From the NCBI GenBank assembly GCA_003993805.1, contig RSEF01000006.1, positions 30,600,716-30,664,715 on the forward strand: a stretch of 64,000 nt of DNA. The letters are read 5' to 3'. Of this stretch, positions 50,991-63,905 are shown in pieces. Within the stretch, counting starts at the first letter, position 1. Each line of letters begins with the position of its first letter. A model generated the notes under the pieces. The model did no database searches, was not told where the DNA came from, and saw only the letters and a program-made list of their open reading frames with translations. Source of the DNA: Himantopus leucocephalus. Taxonomy: Eukaryota > Chordata > Aves > Charadriiformes > Recurvirostridae. Position numbers and translations under genes: made by a program.

Positions 50991-52298
50991 ACACAGATAG
51001 ATTGGAAAAATATACCTACTAAGGATGTAAGCAACAGTCTATGCTACTGACAAATGAGGTGACCCTGGTGGTCTTGCTCCCTTCTATCAGATTTTTACTT
51101 TCTTCTCCTGTCACTATATGCCTTGACATCCCAGCAGATGGTTGGTATTCTCTGGCTACAAGAGAGCTTGTAATAAAGACTCTCCTTGGAGGAATCTACA
51201 TAATCATTACTTTCACGTGCTTGGTGCTCACCAAGACCTCAGTTACCTCCAATCATCCAGTTAATCACGTTACGGGAATTATTTGTACCAATGCAATCTT
51301 TCTTTCACTTCTGGGACTGGAGGTGAAAGGTGAAAGAAAAGACATGATTCCATAAATAGGACAGATTTTACTAGCATACGAGCATACATTTTTCCTGCAA
51401 GCACGTGCTTTATTTTAGGAAGCTTTCAAGGTGCTAAGTCTTTTTGAAACAATGAATATTTTAGAAATGTTGTATGGTTTAGATTAACTCCTCCAGACCC
51501 CAGACAACACTGAGCTGCTCCACCATTGCTGCATTAATACTTTTTGTTTTGCTTTAAAAAGTATGATCTTTGAAATGTCCAGGATGATTTTACAGTATTA
51601 ATTTAGACATAAATACTGGCAGTAAGCTGCAGTGAAGAGACAATCAAGCATTAAAAATCGAGCCACATCTCCACTATATATAATTCATGATATATGCAGC
51701 CAAACTATACAACAGTATATTGAATACTGAATAAAGCAAATAGGAATAAAGAGTATTCCCCCCCTGTATTCTGAACAAGTTAATGTCCCAAGAACTACTA
51801 TTATCTTTGAGTGCCTAATCTGCATTGGTCGTCTGTTAAGTCTTTCACATACTATACTCCCTGTACTTCATGGATTAACTCTAATATCTGCATATAGACT
51901 TATGGCCATGTACAACTTTATTGGGAAAAACAGTTGTGTCAGTAAAAAGGTGAAGGACTAGCCAGGGATTTCTGTGACTTGGCAGTTTTTCCACTGTTAA
52001 ATGCTTATTCACCTAAACTAAAACACGTCACAACCAGGTGCCTGTTTTGCTTTAGGAAATGCTACATTTGCATTTCTGTTCAACACAGGAGAAAGCAAGC
52101 AATCCATCCCAGAACAGCCATGGGAGATGGGAGACTGAATTTCACACTTCTGCTTTAGCTTGGGTTGAATAAAGGACTTAAACCTATCTAATGTCCCACA
52201 GTAGCACCAAAAATTGCTTCATGCGAGTTTTAAAAGTTCTCTTTATTCACCTCAGTGAGAAAGCACAAATAGGAGCTGCTAGTTGAATTCTTAAACAA

Positions 52299-52312
52299 AT
52301 ATATATATATAT
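52299..52312. repeat. (AT)7 dinucleotide run
   Basis: A short perfect AT run in the 5' intron. Confidence 0.85.
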
Positions 52313-52599
52313 GACAGCTCCCAGGCATTTTGCTTTCAGCCACTCCTACTGCTCCTCTGTACATTGCTGTATCTGTGTAATTCAGTAGGAGAAACTACTC
52401 TTCACAGTGGTCTAGGATGCTAGCTTAACTCTTACTCTGCAAGCAATTCCATCTCATCCCTCTTCCTAACATTCAAGTACATTCAGATCAAATATCAGAA
52501 ATATCGAATATCAGAAATTTTGATTGTTAAGGGAAAATAAATAAGCAGCACTCTAGGTCCCTGCAGCTACAGAGTCCTTGAAAATTTGAAATATGAAAT

Positions 52600-52775
52600 A
52601 CAGAAAGATTATCAGGGGAACTGGGTTCAATTCATGTCTCTGCCACAAATTCCAAGCACAAAGTCATGCACAACTTTAATTCTCTGCCCTGTTATAATGG
52701 GCTATTATCCTATTAGCTACCTGTCTCAAAAATTAAAATTGCAAGGTGTTTGGGGCAGGGATTGCTAATTATCTG
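52600..52775 (+). repeat. MIR/CORE-SINE element, best copy in window
   Basis: GGAACTGGGTTCAATTCATG, TCTCTGCCACAAATTCCAAG, AAGTCATGCACAACTTTAAT, TCTCTGCCCTGTTATAATGG and GCTACCTGTCTCAAAAATTA keep the order and spacing of a MIR/CORE-SINE from B box through core to tail, ending with GGTGTTTGGGGCAGGGATTG as in sauropsid copies. It lies in the 5' intron, antisense to ABLIM1. Confidence 0.7.
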
Positions 52776-55120
52776 TGTTTGACTGTTGCCAAGCCTCAGA
52801 ATCTAATGAGCATTACTGTAACAATAATTAATAGAATAACAATAAACAGAATGCACTAAAATGCAACTTACAATTGAAGCAGTATCAGTGCTAGCAGTTT
52901 TCCGGTTTCACATTTCTGCATAGAACAGTGTTAATATTTCATGTGCAAAGAAATTACATTTCATGGTGGCATTAAATCCACAAGCAGCCAAAACTCAGTT
53001 ATCGGTGACTTAAGAGAATTACAGAGAACTATTGTTAAGGCTCTATTATAATGCTGCAAAATGCTCTAAGCTGCTTTTCAGGTACACCTACAGAAAAAAA
53101 CCTCTTTCATTCTTCCTTTTCCTTTTACTGATTGCCATTTTGTCTAAAATATTATTTTCAGACTAACAGCACAATATCATGTAACCATTAGGTAGAAAAT
53201 ACTGTGACCTCTATACCACATCACCACTTCACCTCAGACTCTTCCTGAGTTGGCAACCATCTAGACATTTTTCACTGGAGGTCCAGAGGGGAAACCTAAG
53301 CCTACTCACAATATGTTTGCTTTTCTAAGTTGCCTTTGGTGGATCCTTACAATCAGATCGCGGAGTAACTGAGAATTCTATTTTAATGCCTAAAAGTAGT
53401 TAGGGATTATGTCAGTATTCAGACTGTTAGAGCCTGTGGTGACGCTGTATGAACTGGAGTATTGTCAAGGAGCGGTCATTACTAGATGCTTCAGAAGCTG
53501 CTCAATTTCATAAAGAGCTATGGAGTACTCATGCATCTATGCAAAAGTTTCTTCCTAACCTCCTTTAGTTTGTAATTCAGCTTGTACCTTTAATGTCCAA
53601 GTCTCTATATATTTCAGCTTCAAGCTGAAGGCACTCAGCATGCTGCTGGCTCTGCCTCAGAAGCTGCAGATATGAACTCTCTGGCTCTTTGCTACGGTCC
53701 CCAGTTCTACCAATGAGTCACCTTTTGAAAAACTCGTTTAGTCATTACGGCTCTCTTTACCTGCCTAGGCAATGAGTCTAATAAGGTAGGATGATCAAAA
53801 GTAACTTTCAATCCAACCTCTGTTCTAGCTTCTTCTGAAAACCCAGCTTCAACGTACCATACAGAGGTCTGTGGCAGATCATTGCTTGCAAAAAACACTA
53901 CAAACTTTGAATGAAAGTGTTCATGCACTCCCAATTATTAAGCTGTATCCCTTTTGCATGGCCACAGGGATTCAAGCCTAGTGATGAAAATGGGGGATAA
54001 AATTATCTGGCAAGTCTTTTAAAGACAGTAATTACTATTATTAAAAAGAAGCTCCCTGTATTGCCTTTTTCTTTATGAAGTCTCCTTTCCACCCAATCTC
54101 TTATTCTTTTTGTCAATAACTGAGAATGAGAATTCTCTCATACTGGCAAGTCATGAATTCAGGCATGAGCAGAGCTATTTATGATGTGAACCACCAGCAG
54201 ATCCATCATCTTTGGTGTACTCGCAGCAGGGAGCACACACCAATCTGCAAGAATTAAGGACAAGTCCTGGCAACCCCACATTGCAACGGATTTTTGCAGA
54301 CAATTTAGCACATGTGTTCCCATCACTAATCACAGCTTTAAGCTACATGGGCGAAACAAGGGTCACCCAGTCTGTTAACATCCATAGTTGGAAAAATGCT
54401 GTTCCAGCAGGCTGCTTTCACTTTGAGTCAGAGATCAAATCAGGAAGGATGAACATGACTGTATCCACACTTGGTGTACAATGTGGTGTGCAAACAAGGA
54501 AGGGATTTAAACAGCTTTTTTTCTGCCCCCTTTTTGCAACTATGCAGAAGTCGTGGTTCTGACAATAAATCCTCTCAAGCTTAAACACATTGCCTTAGCA
54601 CACGTATTTATGACCACTGTAGAAATACCACAGAAAACATGGCTGAATTGTGATTGTTTTTATTAGAAAGAAAGACCACCTGCCCAGCAGCGTTCATGCC
54701 ACAAACAGTAAAGGCAATGAAGAGACAGCGGCTGTGATCACTACATATGTACAATAAATCCCAATAGTGAGATCTAGGTAATTTCTGTGATACAAATATC
54801 ATGTCATCAAAGAAAAACGAATACCAAACTGATGACAGTTAATAGAAAACATCAAATTATGCTGGGTTTTTTTTCCCGCGCTGATGGGAAAAACAACTTC
54901 GAAAGAATTAACTAGTGGAGCCAATAACAATGCACAAATCATGCTTGAGGCAGCAAAAAGAGAGGTATTCTGTAAATATCCATCACATGGAAATAGTTCT
55001 ACAGGAGAACAACATTTCCCCAAGAACCCTTCCTGCTCGATACAATGGAAGAAATTCCCTTTTACATGACCAGAACCTCCCTTCTGAAACAGGAGACACT
55101 GGGGAGCACTTCTAGCCCCT

Positions 55121-55140
55121 NAAAAAAAAAAAAAAAAAAA
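55121..55140. repeat. Poly-A tract with an unresolved base
   Basis: One N at 55121 is followed by 19 A. This is the only ambiguous base in the window and marks a homopolymer whose length is uncertain in the assembly. No retrocopy body or target-site duplication is evident to its left. Confidence 0.9.
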
Positions 55141-58100
55141 TCAGCATTTTTCTTTGAATAAAAAAAGAAAACCATTATATTCAACAGCTCCTGGAAGAAC
55201 TCAGCTGTTTTCTGAGTCCGTATATCAAATGATTTTATATTCCAAACAGACCATCCTGCCTCTCTTGTGAATGGAATAAGCTGGAATGCAGTCCTGCCTC
55301 ACACGGTACAGAAAACACAGACCTGCAAGCTTTTTCTCTTTAACAACTCTCTGCGGCTACTATTTTGAATCCTTGGAGCACAAAAAGATTGGAGATACTG
55401 TCAGTGCTGCTGTCAGCTCTCAAAGCTGCAGGGTCTGTGTATGCAAGCCTGGGCTATTACAACAAAGGGTAGCTGCTCAAGAGCAATCCAATTGCCTGTG
55501 ATCTCCAAGGGACGCAGATCACTCTTGAGTCGCTTCCAAGCTTTAACGGATATGATGAAAATGAAGAGATCAGATTTTTTTCAAAGTGCATGGAAGTAGG
55601 ATTTGATCCTACTGAGCATTATGTAGGATTTCCATTGGGTTATTGTCAGTGAGAGTTGAAAAACCAGGCCCTAAGTAAAAATTGTTTCAACACTGAAGAA
55701 ACAAAACCACACAAGCAGACACTATGAGCATGGGCTCTCAGTCTGCATAAGTGAATGCTATTCATTAAGAAAAGTCTAACGATCTGCTTTGTCACCATGC
55801 ATTAAACAAGGTGCAAACTCAATTTCCTGTTGGGGTTTTATTTCTTTCTTCTATTTCTAAGCTTCATAGAATAATGGTGCTGTTCTCAAGCAGGGAAATA
55901 TTCATACAACATTTAAGTCTTAGGACATAATGGATTTCTTGTTTGAAGGAAGAAAGGAATTTGGCAATGTTTCAGTTTATCATCTACATCTAAACAAATA
56001 CACAGGAAAAATCTGTTTCTTTTTTTTTTGCCTAAGAGAGAGCTTAACAAATCCTGCATTGATGAAAGCAAGGTTCATGTTCTTATTGAAGTTTAAAGTT
56101 TCCACATTTCAAATGAACTGAGTCTTTCTCTGCCTTTGTTTAATTCCTCTTATCAACACTTTTCTTGATGGCATAACCTCCAGTTCCTTAAATCATTTAA
56201 AGAGTGAATGTACGTCAAAGTATCATCAGAAGACCACATGGGAAGGGTAAATCTCAGAAGCCATGCTGCAGCACTACGATTGCAGAAAGATTACAAAGCA
56301 CCATTAAGAAATCACATATAGCTTTTTGCAAAAGCAGATCCTGAAAACTCTTTGTCACACTCCTGTCACTGGTGATTTCTTTTGCCAATCACTGATGAGA
56401 GATGCATTTTGACCCAAGAGAATCTCTTCTCATTTCAACAGATTGGCTTTAGAAACAATCCTGGGAAGTCAAAAGAACTTTATATACTTGGAACAAATAC
56501 TAGTAATGTTGAGATCTGCTTCGTTATCTAGTCAGCAGCTGGAAGAAAGGTTTAGCAGCTAAAATACCACCTGAGCAAACGATAAGACTGCATTTCTCCC
56601 CTCTTCCCCTAAATGGTTCTGGGATCCCCATCAGAAGCATCCTCTAGCCTCCAGCCAATCCCTTCTCCTCTTCCCTTGAAAAACTTTTCAAATGAAAAAC
56701 ATTTCAAACATCCTGCCTGCAGGACTAATGAGTGCCACTGTCATTAGGACACAACTAATTCTCAGTGGGGTACTTGAGTGAAACTCCTAAGCATTTAATG
56801 CAAGCATTCACTCAACTGAAACTGCTCGTGATGACTGAGTTTCAGATGAGCTGAGAGTTAACTTAATCAACTTCCTAATCAATGTCATGACACTGCCTTT
56901 AGTCCTGTGAGGTCAGCTTTCTTTGGTTTTCTCCTTAACACTGAAGATACAAACAATACTGCACAGGGAAATTTCCTGCCTGCACCTGACATGCACGTAT
57001 TTCAGTCTTTCTAGCAATCTAACAGACAATAGCTAGTACCTGAGCTCAACAGCAAGCGAACAACAGCCATATATAATGTAGCAATGTGACAGCTTCCAAA
57101 CTAAAATACCAATGTTTTGTGCACCAGGATGGAAACAATGGCAAGAATCATTCAACCATTTAAAACACCTTTCACATTAGACTAAGCACTAGGTGGAGAT
57201 CAAAGTCATTTACGGGTCTGTGGGAAATGAACCTTGAAGAAAATGCAATCAGTGGAAAAATGTCAAAGTTTAGCCTGGGATAGCTTGGCTGTAACTATCT
57301 AGATGAGAGATCTCTCCAAAAAGATTATAAATAAGCAAACCAAGGATTAAGAATAGAACAAAACCAAATCTACCTCATCCATAGACTTACGAAACAAGCC
57401 AGGCAAATGAAGGATACACTGACAACAAACCCAAGCAACTTTCCGTATTCTCATAAGGATGCTCTGCCCCACTCATCGAACACCTGTAACGCATCCTGCT
57501 GGCCCTCTACTTTCAAAGGGATCCAGTAGCTTGTTAAAATCTGACATGGCATCTGTCAGCGTTCATCAACATCAGCCAAGTAGTGCAATTAATTTCATTT
57601 CCTGTCAAATGTTTGGTCTCTAAAAGAGACCTCAGGCTCAACTAAACCAAGATCAGTGTCACCCAATTGCCATTAATAGCATTAAAACCCCAAGATCAAA
57701 ACAAGGATCCACTTTATAATGGGATGAAACTGCTTGGGATTTTTTTTCCTGTCAACATCTGAAGCAAAAATTAACAATTCAATGTTGTACCTAGAAATAG
57801 AAAAAATACTTTGGAAAAAAAGACCCAAATAAAAAAGGACATTGCTATTTAAAACAAGTAGAGACAGAGCTCTCCCTGCTGCTTATGGGTTACAGGAGGG
57901 TTAGGGTCGTTTAGCAAGAAACCTGGATATGTTACAGGAAACTTCCCAGGCCCTTACCTGAACCTGAAGTGAAATACCAATAGAATCACTGCAAGAAAAA
58001 GAACAGGCTTCAAGACACAGCAGCTAAGATGTGCAAACATAGAAATGGCAGTTACTCTCACAGCTGCAACCGAGGCTTGCTTTCATATCAGGCTACCTGA

Positions 58101-59745
58101 ATGCATGAATTCACATCTGAAACCCACTGCCTGTCATGGGAGAAATTTTAACCTCCGTTAGCTTCCCAGGAACAGCAGAATCCCATTGCTCCCTGGATTT
58201 TCTAAACTGTTCAAACCTGATCTGCTGTTCTTAAACATGTCCTTGTCATTCCTCATAAGGTCTCCCTGTGCACACAGATAACAGTATGCCCCCCTTTTTG
58301 CTTTTTCACTTGATTTGTGTACTAGTTTCTTCAGCAGCAAGTACTTCTCTCTCATTTTCACCCTTAAAATCTCAACTTACTCTTCCTCATTCCCTTCCAT
58401 GGGACTTTCTACCATAAAGGATGCAGAGTTGTAATCCTTCAAGATCTTGAGTCAGATCCCCAAAGTCCTGACCATTCAAACCAGGATATTGTAACATTTG
58501 TGTCTTTTTTATTTGTATTCTGCTGTTAGATCATTTCAGGTTCATATTTTCCAATGTTTTACATTTTAATGACTAGAAATACCCCTTTCTTTAAATGAAA
58601 GCCGAGACACTCAGGTTTAGATAAAAAAATGAAAATACTAACACTCTTGATAAAAATCAAAAGATTTAATACTGTTAAAGGCTGTTTCAATAACAAGCTG
58701 AAAAAAGGAGTTCACAAGCTGGCAAGCAGAACCATGGTGTATTGAAAGAGAATTACGGTCCTGGAGAGCTTTTACATAAAGGCGGCTCTTTGGTTCAGTG
58801 ATTCAGAGCTTCAAGGGACCTCGTATAATTTCCTGATGCTCAGGAGGAAGCACATTTTATCCACCAGTTACGTTACCATGTCCAGAGATCAGCCTGTGTT
58901 TCAGAATTATTTGTGGAAACGCAGAAATCTTTAAAACAGTGCACTGGTTATCTACTACAAAAATGTTTTCGTATTTAAACTTTCCATCCACTGACACTGA
59001 ACTATTAATAGCAATAACTACCCACTGCCAGTTTGCAGCCTCCTCCTGCCGCCACTGAAGGAATCCGATGACAGATCAAAGGTCAAAGAACTAATGATTT
59101 AAAACACATTCCAGCCTGTTGATACAGTGTCTGCTTACATGACCCTAACTTCTTCTCAGTCCTTCAAGGGAGGAAGATCCAGTTCAAAGTCAAATATTAC
59201 AAAGCATCCCAAAATCTAAACTTAGGAACCCTCCCCCTTCCCTGTCAAGCTCATTGAGCTACGGATGATGTAGCCTTGCAAAAGTCATCACATAAAAGAA
59301 ACAGACCCATGCCTGGAACCTAAACATACCACAAAGGATTCTGGAAGTACATATTGATGTGCGCTTTCCTAAATAAGCCTGAAAGACATCTAACCCAAAC
59401 GCGGAAAGTTAGCACATTTGTTCCATAATGAAGAAACTGCTTTATGCTAATTTATACCAATGTTTTAATAAAAGCTAAGAGTTTCTTCTCCGTGGGATAC
59501 TCTGGGTGTGTGGAATGCTTCCTGTGTGCCAAGACTTGGCTTTGCCTTATAATTAGCAAAAATATTAGCTGGTAATTGCCTTTTGATATCTGATATCGCT
59601 ATAGCATGTAAAACATTAATACACAGTGAAACATTTCCACCTGATATAGCCCAATCAAATTACAGATATTTATGCCACATAGTGAGGACTAGAAAATTTT
59701 AGGACACCACCCATATTCTCATGGCAAGATTGTTTATTTATGAGA

Positions 59746-59760
59746 TTTTTTTTTTTTTTT
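59746..59760. repeat. Poly-T tract
   Basis: Fifteen T in the 5' intron. No SINE or retrocopy could be recognised next to it. Confidence 0.85.
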
Positions 59761-60689
59761 AGTTTAGGCTACCATATGGAAGCTAACTATGTTTTCCAAT
59801 TTATATTCGGTATCAAGAACAGGGGCACTGTCTACTATTTGAAATACTCCTACCACAAACACTACATTACCTTGTTAAGATAATGCAACCTATCTCTACG
59901 TGTACCAAAATCAAGCTATGTAAACTTTTACATTGTTACTATGAAAGCTTAAAGCTTGTTCTGTTAAGCAATGAACTGTACTGAAACCAGCATTTGCCTC
60001 TAACCCAGAAGATGAATCACAGGCTTAGCAATAGTCTTATTATAGCAATTTTGCTAGCCTCAAAGTTTCCTCTCCTAGTACTTGCAATAGGGTAAAAGGA
60101 ACTGTAATCAACTGACAATGATAGAAACTTACCATTTGTATCAGATCACAATTTAAATTGAGATATTAAAATCTCTGTTCATGCACATCGTAATTTAGGG
60201 CCTGATCCCACACACATTTGCATTTGTAAAAGACATTGCAGTGAATAGTCTTAGTTTTTCCAGAAAAGTTATTAATGTACATAGATGCTTACAAGAAAAA
60301 CTTTTTACTTCTTTATAAGCTACTAATTCATTCTTGTTAATGCTTATTAAAGACAAAAAGTAAAACAATGAGGGATCCAGCTCAGTCTGTTCTCACTCCA
60401 AACTCCTCATCTAACCCTCCCTCCTCTCAGCTGGCTGCTTCCATTGCCTGGTAACCATCAACAATTTGGTGTGCTAAGAGCAGCATACTCCTGGTAAAAT
60501 TAAAACTTATTTATTACAATTGGAGATAACACAGAGTCCAATTAAACTTCTACTTTTAACACACAACGGCGTCATTCCTTAGCAAGCTAAGTGACTTTGT
60601 TATAAAACAGCCAAAGACAACTGCTCTGAATAGTGCTCCTGGATCTGCACTCCTAAATGTCTCTTATCCCTCCCGTGTCCATCATTCCC

Positions 60690-60960
60690 ATATTAACTCC
60701 CGCTCCGAGTCAGCTGCTGACTGCCTGAGATTCTTTGCCTATCGGGAGGCCGGCAGAGCTCACCTTCTGGGGGACAGGCCACACCATTTTCAGCTCTTTG
60801 GTTTTTTATCAGCTTTTATCTGGAGCCACAAATAGAACGAGCCAGCCTTGCCAGGCAGATAGGACAAACCAGCTGTATACATTTGGTTCTCAACAGGCAG
60901 GGAGTAACAGCTAGCTGCACCTTATCATGGGGGTATGGGAACACGTCAATCGGTGGAGGT
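60690..60960. other. GC-richer patch with promoter-like signals in the 5' intron
   Basis: Contains CAGCTG E-boxes (in GTCAGCTGCTGAC near 60710 and CCAGCTGTATAC near 60869), an A/T box GATAAAAGC on the minus strand at 60812-60820, and a strong minus-strand donor (CAGAAG/GTGAGC at 60764). It could be an enhancer or an alternative start, but the short open frame it would give (M-V-W-P-V-P-Q-K) does not fit the phase of the next known exon. Confidence 0.25.
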
Positions 60961-61278
60961 TTTACTTGTCATCTTTGTCAGGAAGCAGTTGCTCTGTTCT
61001 GAGGAAGATTCCAGAGATGGACAGAGCACCGAACTACAGGGGAAGACGATTGTCTGATCACATTACATGACATATGAGCATGTCCTGAGCTGGCTGATGC
61101 AGCGTGGAGGCTTAAGTCACCGTGTTCCTGCAGTGCAACAACCACCGCTGACGCATGCCAAGCAATCACAGAGTGCTTATGTGTCTCTGACATAACCTAG
61201 GGAAGAAGGATTATGATTACATCAAATACATTTAACAGTATGATGTAAACACAACGTTGAGAGCATGGAATGCAACCC

Positions 61279-61296
61279 AAAAAAAAAAAAAAAAAA
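61279..61296. repeat. Poly-A tract
   Basis: Eighteen A after TGCAACCC. The left flank shows no LINE, SINE or processed gene sequence that I recognise. Confidence 0.85.
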
Positions 61297-62456
61297 GGAA
61301 TCCCATACAAAGCAAAATAAGGACAGGTTCACACTGGAACCCTGCTACTATGTAACTAGCATGGCAGCTTTATGAGGAAATAGATTTTTTCCACGTCTTC
61401 ACTAGACTATCAGACTAAGCCTACAGGTAAAAGTTTAAACATTTTCAGCAGGTATGACAGCAGTCAGACAAGTATGCGCTTGTTCAAGTCTTTCACACTG
61501 TAGATGTATGAGTTGGTCTCAAGAGCAAACTTAAGTATACAGAAAGGAGAAAGCTGCATCTACAGGTGGCTTGGTTGTCTGATACATTCTGGTCCCAGTA
61601 CCAGGAGTTGTTTCCTCTGGCTAACAACATACCGTGTAAGACGAGGGGGTCTAACTCCACCTCCTGTAGAGTCGCAGTCATGTCAAATTAAAAACCCATT
61701 AGACTCAGAGGAAAAAAATGCTTACTTGAACATCTGTGTCCCGCTTGTATGAACCATATGGTCAGACAACATGCAATGTTAAGTAAATGGCTCTATGGTT
61801 TAAATAACAAGTGCATTCACTTAAATTGAGAGACCAACAATAAACAAGCACTGCAGCTCAGGTATAAGATTCAAAACAGGACTTGGAGCAACCTCTGATA
61901 CACCCTCCTCTCCTTCCTCTCAGTGAAAGACAAATGAACATGAAAAAGATGACACTCGCTTGCTGGCAAACCCAACTAATAAGGCACAGACTGAATGAAC
62001 AGCAAGAGAAAAGTCTCTAAGATTCAGCACTGGCCCTCTCAGTTCAAACTGGGATGTGCAGATACTACAAACAGGCAGAAGCCACACTGTCATCCCCCAC
62101 TCCTAAACAATAAGCAAACACATACAACCAGTCACCTTCCACAAGCTCAAAGTTTCCTTAAAAATCTAATGATAAAAATCATAGTTTCATTTCCATCAGA
62201 GAGAGATATTTCTATAGCTCTCCTTTCTCTGGTTATCTTCATGTGAGCAGTCATGAGATCAATAATATTACAGAATATTAAACTGTCATCAGCTTGGAAA
62301 TACCTCCATAAACAGAAGCCACAATGAGTTTAGATATTGCCCTAGGGAGAAAAAAGTAAATAAATCCTGGTAAACGCAGCCTTGCAACAGAATAGTCAAA
62401 GCCCAAAAGCAGTGTATGAGTAAGTAACTAAAAAACAAGCAAAAGAAGAAATTAGA

Positions 62457-62467
62457 CCCCCCCCCCC
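62457..62467. repeat. Poly-C tract
   Basis: Eleven C followed by AAAACC; a G-run on the coding strand of the ABLIM1 intron. Confidence 0.8.
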
Positions 62468-63664
62468 AAAACCAGCAAGATTAATCTCATGTATTCAGCA
62501 GGAGAACAATTCCAGAGCCCCGTTCCATCTGCCCCTTGCTTTATCGGGAGGTCCTAGGCACGCTGTTTGCCGCTTGGCCTGAATTACCATTCTCCTTCAT
62601 AACTCAAAGGGTCTCAGGTGGCCTGCTGCTGGAAATACCCTTAATCCAGTGTCTTCTGTAAACTGAGACCACTACTCACTACGGGCAGAAACAGCAGAAG
62701 AAACAACTTGTTGCTGTTTTTGAACTGCTTAGGGATTATACAACATCAAGTACTGCTTGAAATACAGCAACTGTAATACAGAAAGACGTGGGCATTACCC
62801 CAAGCGTTTCGGGAACAGTGCACATAGCGCTCCTCTCTGCCTTCCATGACAGGCTGATAGCACTCCAGTTTGACACAGATCAATATCCAGGAGAAAGTTA
62901 AGTATTTTTGGAGCTATCTAGCTGTATTTAACTAAAAACTACGGGTAAGACAAACAGAATTTCGTAGGTTCTAGCCATTCATTTTTCAGCATACAAATAA
63001 CTCAAGTGACCTTTTTAAAAAAACCTTTAGTAACATAGGAAAACAAATACTTCTAATTTCTTCTATATCACATTTATTTAGGAAGCAGGAGGACAGACTT
63101 ACAGCTATCACACTACTATGCTATTTCACCCACATTTGGAACATGAGAAACCTAACCGACACTCGGGCACTGGGCTTGAGGCACTTTTCAAAGTCTGGGT
63201 CTGCTGTATATGTGCTAGATACGGACTTTCCAAAAAGATAACAGGTTTAAAGGAAGTAAAAAACTCCACAGTATAGATGCCGCTACTCTGTTTTAGTTAC
63301 TTGGTTATTCCAATTTACTCTGGCACCTTTCTCCATGTTTGCCACCAGCTCTGCCACGTTCACCTCAAGCCTGAAGCCCTTTCACTGTATCTATCCTGTG
63401 CTATGCCAGGACTGAACGTGGCAGGTGCTGGTTGTTCAGGAGGAACCCTTCCCTTGTTTCACATCAGCCTAAATACTTTTCCATATTCTCACCTTTCATC
63501 CTACATACTGCAGTGAGAGAGTTACTTAATTCAGCCAGCTCTGTACTGTTGTCCATTAAACAGAAACTGTACGAAGGAGTCAGGATTGCCTCCTGCTTCA
63601 GAACACCCATCTTCAAAGGTGATGACTTCATAAGGAGTAGCTTCACAAGTATTTAATGCTTCAT

Positions 63665-63905
63665 TAAACCTCTTTTTTGTAAAAAACCACGGCGAGCCCT
63701 TGTTGTGGTCACAGAGGGCTCAGTGGCATGATCAGGAGCTACTGAGAGTGCCCCAGGTCCTCGCTCTGAGGAGCGGGCAGGGCTCTCCCCATGCCCAAGG
63801 CAGCCCAAAGCCTGAGAACCCCTTTGCAGAACCGGGGCCGGCAGAGGCCTCTCCTGACAGGGACAGAGCTCAGCAGGAACCCACCTGCCAGCCACGCGGC
63901 TTCCT
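63665..63905. other. GC-rich segment of unknown nature
   Basis: About 240 nt with high G and C, including ACCGGGGCCGGCAGAGGCC, at the right edge of the window. Overlapping short open frames exist on both strands with no recognised domain. It could be an old repeat body or part of a regulatory region. No splice-bounded match to the missing LIM1 exon was found here. Confidence 0.35.

Noticed and set aside
60764..60787. Alternative first coding exon (ATG with eight codons and a GTGAGC donor)
   Set aside because: The frame ends in phase 0, but the next visible exon at 50965 needs one carried base, and no intermediate exon was found. Only the non-coding or enhancer possibility is kept, as a finding.
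61726..61765. Minus-strand ATG followed by a short open frame and GTAAGC donor
   Set aside because: Short ATG-plus-donor combinations are expected by chance. There are no promoter signals and no similarity to known ABLIM1 starts.
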